DNA from: Chloroflexota bacterium
GTDB lineage: Bacteria; Chloroflexota; Ktedonobacteria; Ktedonobacterales; JACDGC01
DNA: 10,388 nucleotides
NCBI GenBank assembly: GCA_021812265.1
Contig: JAKAOI010000041.1
Span: 1 to 10,388, forward strand
Reading direction: 5' to 3'
Shown here: piece after piece, positions 6,041 through 10,388 of the stretch
Numbering within the stretch: position 1 is the first letter of the stretch
How the letters are laid out: every line of letters starts with the position of its first letter
Translations under genes and position numbers: made by a program
The notes under the pieces: model-generated
Databases searched by the model: none
Told to the model about the DNA's origin: nothing
Seen by the model: the letters and a program-made list of their open reading frames with translations, nothing else

Positions 6041-6943
6041 TCAGCGCTGCATCCCTAACGGCTGCTCTGTTTGAAACAGTTGATCCGCAAAAACAGCAAC
6101 CCACTGCTCCGGCGCCTTTGCGATCTCTTTTTCCATACATTGAATAATAGGCTGTAGTGCTTGGCGCACTGCTTCCGGACTTTTTGTTTGCGGCGCCACT
6201 GATTGACTGACTGAAATAATCCTTCCTTCATATGAAAAAAAGTTTTTTCGGAATCCTCGTAACAGCACAATCGGCGCCCCGGATGTTCGCGCAAGGTGAA
6301 TGACTCCGGCGGGAATGTTGGTTTTGCAGCCAAACAGCTCGGTTTCTATGCCGGTTCCCCCAATATCGCGGTCTATCGCCAGCAAAACCGCGCCACCGAT
6401 GCGCAATGTTTTGAGCATGGCGCGCAAAGTTTCCGGGTCGTTAAACGGCAAAAATTGTATTCCGCAGCGCGCGCGTTCGCCATTTACTAATAAAAACGCT
6501 TCAGTTGGCGCAAAAGGTTCAACTGGGGTTACAATAGGGCAATCGCATAACTGCCGCATTACATATTTTGCCTGCTCAAACGCGCTATGGTGAAATGTTA
6601 CCAAAATAACGCCTTTTTGCGCCGCCAGCGCAGTGTCTAATATCTCTTTTCCTAAAATGGGGAAACGTTTTGGCAGTTCCGGATTATCCAGCTTCATCGG
6701 CGCAAACAGATCAGCATAATTTAACAGCAGCTCCACAAACGCTTTGCGCTCTGCCACACGCAGCTTCTGCGAATGCTGCGCCAGTTCTGGTATATGCGCA
6801 AGGTTTGCGCGGACCTTGTTTCGCATGGCCGGTGAAACTGCCCATAATATATATCCCGCCGCCGCAGCGGCAACATACCTTATGCGGCGAGGAATAAGCG
6901 GCAGCAATTTAAATCCGATAGCGTATAATTTCGTTTTATTCAA
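6041..6943 (-). CDS. LpxL/PatA-type lipid acyltransferase (HX4E variant)
   Basis: This 300-residue protein belongs to the lysophospholipid/lipid A acyltransferase superfamily, which moves acyl chains from acyl-CoA or acyl-ACP to lipid-linked sugars. An N-terminal hydrophobic stretch (about 23-37) would anchor it at the inner membrane. The catalytic motif appears as HHSAFE (His118 to Glu123), an HX4E form instead of the common HX4D. A second conserved block, LLAIDRDIGGTG (about 187-198), has the Asp-Arg pair seen in the family. The C-terminal PEQWVAVFADQ (278-288) stands where relatives have the PEQWYWFH-type motif, but is less conserved. The start is a TTG at 6943, nine bases after the stop of the upstream acyltransferase, so the two genes are probably translationally coupled; the ribosome site is weak. 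The next in-frame ATG (residue 40) would remove the membrane segment. Confidence 0.85.
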   Translation of the reverse strand: MNKTKLYAIGFKLLPLIPRRIRYVAAAAAGYILWAVSPAMRNKVRANLAHIPELAQHSQKLRVAERKAFVELLLNYADLFAPMKLDNPELPKRFPILGKEILDTALAAQKGVILVTFHHSAFEQAKYVMRQLCDCPIVTPVEPFAPTEAFLLVNGERARCGIQFLPFNDPETLRAMLKTLRIGGAVLLAIDRDIGGTGIETELFGCKTNIPAGVIHLARTSGAPIVLLRGFRKNFFSYEGRIISVSQSVAPQTKSPEAVRQALQPIIQCMEKEIAKAPEQWVAVFADQLFQTEQPLGMQR

Positions 6944-6952
6944 GGCGCTGCT

Positions 6953-7873
6953 TCACTTTCTTTGGCGTGATACTTCAGCTTCGTGTTTGATAATTTCACT
7001 TTCCGGCCAAAACTGGCGGAACATATACCATTGTGTGGGGTTTTCTTGAATAACTTGCTCCAAGTTGGTATACATTGCTTGGGTGGCGTCTATAGCGTCT
7101 TGTTGGTCGCTGCCCGATTTTTCAATAAATATCGGATCAAAAACTTCGGCTTTATAGGTATCGGGGGTAATGTAAGATATATATCCCGAAACAATGGCAG
7201 ATCCGGTTTTGGCGGCAATGGCGCCTAAACCGCGCGGCACATACGCGGTATGATTAAAAAATGAAATGGGTATGCCTTCGGTTGGCGCCACTGGGCGATC
7301 GATGGGTGTGGCAATAATTTCTCCCGCGCGCAGTAAGCGCAGCATTTCGCGCAGCGCGCCGTTGGTGAATATCAGCAGTATACCCATATCTTTTCGTTGC
7401 TGCTGCACCAATTCATTTAATTTTTTATCGGGCAGCTGCTCGGCGATGGCGTATAACGGGTGGAGTTTTGCCAGCAATGTTCCTGCGATATCCCAGTTGC
7501 CAAAATGCGCCGTCGCAATAAAAACGCCTTTGCCCAATGCGTGCGCTGCAAGCACGCGCCTGTCGGGGCTAGTATCGTCGTTGGAGATATTTATGGTGTG
7601 GTCGAAATAATATGTTGGCGGATGATTTGTGATATCAAATAAATCCGCTACATAATGCCCGTAATTTCGCCACGAAAGCCGCGCGTATTGGCGAACTTTG
7701 GGGTGGGTTTTCGGAAGATCCAGCACGACGCTCATATTTTTTTCGGTTGCAATTCGTTTTTCGCGCCATACCCAATATACCAGCTCGGTGATTGCGCCGC
7801 CGATAAACCAGCGAACGCGCCGCGGTGTTACGCCAGCTATTCGCTGAGCAAACACCATAAGCCAATAGAGCAT
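6953..7873 (-). CDS. LpxL/PatA-type lipid acyltransferase (HX4D form)
   Basis: This 306-residue member of the LpxL/HtrB/PatA family shows TAHFGNWD (His123 to Asp128), the canonical HX4D catalytic motif. TPIDRPVAPTEGIPISFF (about 189-206) is the second conserved block, and NPTQWYMFRQFWPE (278-291) is the C-terminal motif typical of the family. A hydrophobic N-terminus (about 1-36) suggests membrane association. The ATG at 7873 has AGAGG 10 bases upstream. It is the first gene of the cluster. In mycobacteria PatA acylates the first mannose of phosphatidylinositol monomannoside and its gene stands between pgsA1 and pimA; here an equivalent role is inferred from family and neighbours. A lipid A function is less likely, because no lipid A genes are seen, but the window is too short to exclude it. 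Confidence 0.88.
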   Translation of the reverse strand: MLYWLMVFAQRIAGVTPRRVRWFIGGAITELVYWVWREKRIATEKNMSVVLDLPKTHPKVRQYARLSWRNYGHYVADLFDITNHPPTYYFDHTINISNDDTSPDRRVLAAHALGKGVFIATAHFGNWDIAGTLLAKLHPLYAIAEQLPDKKLNELVQQQRKDMGILLIFTNGALREMLRLLRAGEIIATPIDRPVAPTEGIPISFFNHTAYVPRGLGAIAAKTGSAIVSGYISYITPDTYKAEVFDPIFIEKSGSDQQDAIDATQAMYTNLEQVIQENPTQWYMFRQFWPESEIIKHEAEVSRQRK

Positions 7874-8177
7874 AAAAACAACGCCTCTGTTCTGCTGAAA
7901 TAAAAATATGTGTTCAGGTTTTTCTATATCGGAATACTATAACGTTTCAGATATTATTCCGTCACTTTTTCTGAGGCTATCATATCATATTTGTCGAATA
8001 GCACTGGCCGGTAACAGGCATTCCGAGGTGGTTTATTTGAAAACTATATTGCTGAAGTGAGGCAATTGCGGCCAGATACATCTTCGGGCAATCTTTATGA
8101 CTGCCCTTTTGCGGTGATTGGCCATTTTTGAAGGGCTTTTGTCTCTCATACATATGTCACATGGTATTTGTGTCAGT
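7874..8177. other. Intergenic region between lipoprotein and lipid cluster
   Basis: This 304-base gap holds the candidate cluster promoter. A 6-base stem (GCCCTT 8103-8108, AAGGGC 8131-8136) with a 22-base loop is followed by TTTT on the plus strand only. On the minus strand, where the lipoprotein gene would need a terminator, no T run follows. I therefore do not call a terminator for the lipoprotein, and see no gene here. Confidence 0.5.
7884..7965 (-). promoter_or_regulatory. Candidate promoter and ribosome site for the lipid cluster
   Basis: On the minus strand GTGACG (7965-7960, 4 of 6 to TTGACA) and TATAGT (7941-7936, 5 of 6 to TATAAT) are spaced by 18 bases. The predicted start is near 7929, giving a leader of about 55 bases with AGAGG at 7888-7884 before the ATG at 7873. 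The hexamers are imperfect, so this is the best candidate, not a firm call. Confidence 0.35.
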
Positions 8178-9404
8178 CTATTGCGCCGGAACATCTATAT
8201 AATCAATGAAAGTCGATGTTCCGGGGAATTTGTCATTACTAATCGGCCAATATGAATGCCCATTCACTATTTGTCCCCATTCGCCACCATTTGCTAAACC
8301 AAATGGCGCGCTTGTTCCCGAAGGTATTCGCACTAAATATAGCGGCGCAGTTACTGAATTGACGCCTTCACAAGCAACATACGGACGATCTAAAGCTATT
8401 CCTGGCCGGTAACATTGTGGCCCCCATGGATCGATAACTTTGCCTGTGACAATGTTATACAGAGAAAGTTTAAAGTATTGTCCCAAGTCTATTGCAGTAT
8501 CCCACACAAGATAATTGCCGTTCAACGCCACATTCAAACTGGGTGTGACGGGAAGCTGCACAGGCGCCGGTTGATCGAGATTCCATAACCAAGCTGTCAT
8601 TGTCTGTGGTCCAGATACTTTCCAGAAGAATAGCATATTTCCCGAAAGTTGCATCGCTTGGAACAAATATGAACCGGATGAATCCATGACTGTTGTTATT
8701 TCGCTTGTAAGGTCATACTTGCGCAATTGCGGACCGTTTGGTGTTGAAATTGCATATACCACTATTTTGCCATTCGTGGTTAAACCACCCATTGGAGCAT
8801 TAAACTGCTCTTTCGCTGCGCTGTCGATAAGAATTTTTTGATTTGTTGCAACATTCGTTGCCCACAACTCCCAGTATAGGCTGTTGGAAGTATAATCAAT
8901 GTAAATAATCCAGTCGTTATTTCCTTCAGCCCATCCAAATCCGCGATCTTCGCCATCCGGCGCTGGCGTTGCTGTGGCAATAGTATGTATTTTTTGATCG
9001 GTGAAATTATAAAAATATACTGATTTGTAGGCGCTTTGATTGGTAGGAGTAACACCATTCCAACTGCCAAATAAAATAATACCATCTGGTGTTACTTTGA
9101 TAGGATCTCGAGCATAGAAATTTCCTAAATTAATTTGCGAAATCTTTCCTATTGTTGGCGCTCCCGGCAATGAAGAGCTAAGACTGGGATCCAGAACAGC
9201 CAAAGGCGCCGGTGTTGGTGTGTTCGTTGGGATGCTGCTGGTTGCTGTCGGCGCGCTGTTAGCTATTGTTGGGATACTACCGGTTGCAATTGGAGACGAT
9301 GTTTGTGTGGCAGATCCTCCGGAATCGCATGCAGTTACGATCAGGCTGAGAAAGCACACCAGAACAATCATCCATTTGGCATAATTATTAGCGCGAATTC
9401 GCAT
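8178..9404 (-). CDS. Secreted lipoprotein, probable beta-propeller
   Basis: This 408-residue protein begins with a classic lipoprotein signal: basic MRIRANNYAK, a hydrophobic core, then the lipobox IVTAC with Cys26 as the lipidated residue. A Ser/Thr/Pro-rich linker (about 27-75) follows, built partly from an imperfect 14-residue repeat (ATGSIPTIAN... and ATSSIPTNTP...). The remaining roughly 330 residues show repeating short beta-strand patterns (KSVYFYNFTDQKIHTI, DWIIYIDYTSNSLYWELWAT, GKIVVYAIST, QLRKYDLTSEITTV, MLFFWKV, LYNIVTGKVIDPWG) in the manner of WD40/TolB-like propellers. Cys331 and Cys345 could form a disulfide. I see no catalytic motif; a binding or scaffolding role at the cell surface is most likely. 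The ATG at 9404 has a strong AGAGAGG 8 bases upstream. It lies downstream of the secreted peptidase, with a hairpin-bearing gap between. Being a lipoprotein is well supported; the fold is inferred. Confidence 0.85.
   Translation of the reverse strand: MRIRANNYAKWMIVLVCFLSLIVTACDSGGSATQTSSPIATGSIPTIANSAPTATSSIPTNTPTPAPLAVLDPSLSSSLPGAPTIGKISQINLGNFYARDPIKVTPDGIILFGSWNGVTPTNQSAYKSVYFYNFTDQKIHTIATATPAPDGEDRGFGWAEGNNDWIIYIDYTSNSLYWELWATNVATNQKILIDSAAKEQFNAPMGGLTTNGKIVVYAISTPNGPQLRKYDLTSEITTVMDSSGSYLFQAMQLSGNMLFFWKVSGPQTMTAWLWNLDQPAPVQLPVTPSLNVALNGNYLVWDTAIDLGQYFKLSLYNIVTGKVIDPWGPQCYRPGIALDRPYVACEGVNSVTAPLYLVRIPSGTSAPFGLANGGEWGQIVNGHSYWPISNDKFPGTSTFIDYIDVPAQ
9226..9293 (-). repeat. Imperfect 42-base tandem repeat in the lipoprotein linker
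   Basis: GTTGGGAT starting at 9226 recurs at 9268 with similar following bases (GGTTGC...), a 42-base period equal to 14 codons. It encodes the Thr/Ser/Pro/Ala linker after the lipidated Cys. The repeat keeps the reading frame, so copy-number change would only alter linker length. Confidence 0.55.
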
Positions 9405-9412
9405 ATATGGAA

Positions 9413-9426
9413 CCTCTCTTATTATA
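9413..9426 (-). promoter_or_regulatory. Strong ribosome-binding site (and adjacent TATAAT) before the lipoprotein
   Basis: AGAGAGG (9419-9413) precedes the ATG at 9404 by 8 bases and fixes the start. A perfect TATAAT (9426-9421) adjoins it, but it lies so close that a normal transcript start would fall inside the ribosome site, and no -35 match exists at 16-18 bases. I take the ribosome site as real and the TATAAT as doubtful. Confidence 0.6.
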
Positions 9427-9468
9427 TTTTTTCTATGATGCTATTTGTTTTATTCTTTTCTATCTACA

Positions 9469-9493
9469 ATGCTTCTCCCATAGGGAGAAGCAT
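9469..9493. repeat. Perfect GC-containing hairpin between peptidase and lipoprotein genes
   Basis: ATGCTTCTCCC (9469-9479) and its exact complement (9483-9493) form an 11-base stem with a 3-base loop. On the minus strand it is followed by TGTAGATAG, without a T run, so a rho-independent terminator is not supported. It may protect the 3' end of the peptidase mRNA or lie in the lipoprotein leader. Confidence 0.5.
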
Positions 9494-9504
9494 GAATTTG
9501 CTCT

Positions 9505-9527
9505 TTTTCTTCATAATATGAAGAAAA
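9505..9527. repeat. Perfect AT-rich inverted repeat just after the peptidase stop
   Basis: TTTTCTTCATA (9505-9515) and its complement (9517-9527) are 11-base arms around one central base. The repeat begins about 11 bases after the peptidase stop at 9538 and stands 11 bases from the hairpin at 9469-9493, making a tandem pair. It is AT-rich, so it could be a weak terminator stem or a protein-binding site. Confidence 0.45.
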
Positions 9528-9537
9528 TATTCATTAT

Positions 9538-10388
9538 TTAATAGATAACAAAAGCGCCACTAGATGCTGTTAGTTCGGCTTGCCAGAGATTTTTGCTAGA
9601 ATTGTTGCCATATATTTCATAGTGATCTCCGGCTATTAAATAGCCATCTTGGTAGGAAGCAGTATCTGTAACATAAAATCCACTATAATTGTAACCATAT
9701 TCCATAATGACGTGATCCAATGGGTTTTCTCCGCCAGTAAACCCTTGCCACCATGAAAAATAATCGGCGTTGCCTCGAATAATTGTGGGATGTTTATCAT
9801 GCGAGTTATCGTATTGCAAATCATTTTCCCAAGTAGATTCATCCGTAGAAGCATATGGTTTTGCCGCATAATAATTGTAGGGACCCCCCCAACTATTAAT
9901 AGTGTTATCCATACCAGTCGCTTGATTATAGATACTTGCATATTCACCGGTTAAAAGGGATCCGGACCAGTTAAATGTTTGCACACCCTTACCATTACCA
10001 AGCGAATATTCTGCCAACCAAGCCATAAATCCCCAATCACCGCTGTAATAAATATATCCCTGCCCAGTTGTTCCATAATAACTGTTATACCAATTATTAT
10101 TTTCGTGATCGACAGGAACAACCACATCACTATAAGTATCACTGGTTACAGCTGAACCATTCCAATGCAGCAAAACAGCTGTGCTGGAGCCTGGACCACA
10201 CCAATTTGGCTGATTGAACCATGTACCATAACTACCAAGGATAGAATAGTGATAGGATGGCTCTTGGATATACGTGCCAGAGCCACTGCCACTTACAGCG
10301 CCAGCGCCGCCATATGGGGGACCAGAAGGGCAGATAGTGTATGGTTGAGAACTAAGTTTCGATGGAGCATTTAAGCGATTGACGATTT
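9538..10388 (-). CDS. C39-like (papain-type) cysteine peptidase, C-terminal 282 residues (5' end outside window)
   Basis: The frame is open from the window edge at 10386 to the TAA at 9538, giving 282 residues with no start inside the window. FNQPNWCGPGSSTAVLLHW holds the C39-like active site: catalytic Cys63 (numbered from the window edge) in CGPGSS, with Gln59 as the likely oxyanion-hole residue. The His comes in DHVIMEYGYN (His225), and VTD (Asp241) fits the Asp/Asn position. A Gly/Ser-rich stretch (about 22-38) just before the domain looks like a linker, and Asn/Tyr/Ser/Gly-rich composition throughout fits an extracellular protein. The signal sequence would lie outside. Whether it cuts peptides, acts as a bacteriolytic or processing enzyme, or is an amidase is unknown. 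It precedes the lipoprotein in the same direction; co-function is possible but not shown. The visible TTG at 10173 is internal and cannot be the true start, since it would lose the catalytic Cys. Confidence 0.8.
   Translation of the reverse strand, partial: IVNRLNAPSKLSSQPYTICPSGPPYGGAGAVSGSGSGTYIQEPSYHYSILGSYGTWFNQPNWCGPGSSTAVLLHWNGSAVTSDTYSDVVVPVDHENNNWYNSYYGTTGQGYIYYSGDWGFMAWLAEYSLGNGKGVQTFNWSGSLLTGEYASIYNQATGMDNTINSWGGPYNYYAAKPYASTDESTWENDLQYDNSHDKHPTIIRGNADYFSWWQGFTGGENPLDHVIMEYGYNYSGFYVTDTASYQDGYLIAGDHYEIYGNNSSKNLWQAELTASSGAFVIY

Noticed and set aside
5878..6147. Plus-strand open frame of 89 codons between the glycosyltransferase and an acyltransferase.
   Set aside because: Its 3' half is antisense to the acyltransferase C-terminus, its composition is not protein-like, and no ribosome site precedes it.
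8103..8144. Terminator for the lipoprotein gene.
   Set aside because: The stem GCCCTT/AAGGGC is short, with a large loop, and its T run is on the plus strand, the wrong orientation for the minus-strand gene.

Overview
The window looks like an ordinary chromosomal stretch from a bacterium, most likely a member of the Chloroflexota or a related lineage. This placement is inferred from the gene content (a phosphatidylinositol-mannoside-like lipid cluster outside an obviously high-GC actinobacterial background, a Cys-anchored lipoprotein with a Ser/Thr/Pro linker, and an NYN-domain protein with a very long disordered N-terminus). No rRNA or other taxonomic marker is present. All supported genes lie on the minus strand, so transcription runs from high to low coordinates. 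Base composition is intermediate, and the region above about 8178 is visibly more AT-rich than the lipid cluster.

Reading in the direction of transcription: (i) 10388-9538, the C-terminal part of a secreted-looking C39-like cysteine peptidase; (ii) 9537-9405, a short gap with two perfect inverted repeats; (iii) 9404-8178, a lipoprotein with a probable beta-propeller body; (iv) 8177-7874, a gap with a candidate promoter; (v) 7873-3858, a four-gene lipid cluster: two tandem LpxL/PatA-type acyltransferases, a PimA-like GT4 glycosyltransferase, and a CDP-alcohol phosphatidyltransferase resembling phosphatidylinositol-phosphate synthase; (vi) 3857-3304, a long gap rich in small palindromes; (vii) 3303-1240, a 687-residue protein with about 525 disordered residues followed by an NYN (LabA/DUF88-type) putative ribonuclease domain; (viii) 1239-721, a gap holding a compact two-hairpin element, a strong intrinsic terminator and an extended -10 promoter; (ix) 720-1, the N-terminal 240 residues of an unrecognised protein that runs off the window.

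The four lipid genes form one pathway on paper. The phosphatidyltransferase would make a phosphoinositol-type lipid, the GT4 enzyme would glycosylate it, and the acyltransferases would acylate the sugar or headgroup, as PgsA1, PimA and PatA do in mycobacteria. The duplicated acyltransferase is the notable deviation from the actinobacterial arrangement. The most distinctive single protein is the NYN enzyme with alternating basic and acidic disordered blocks. I found no CRISPR array, transposase, tRNA, rRNA, phage gene or recognisable defence system. I see no clear sign of an entirely new system; the best leads are the lipid cluster, the NYN protein and the structured intergenic DNA.
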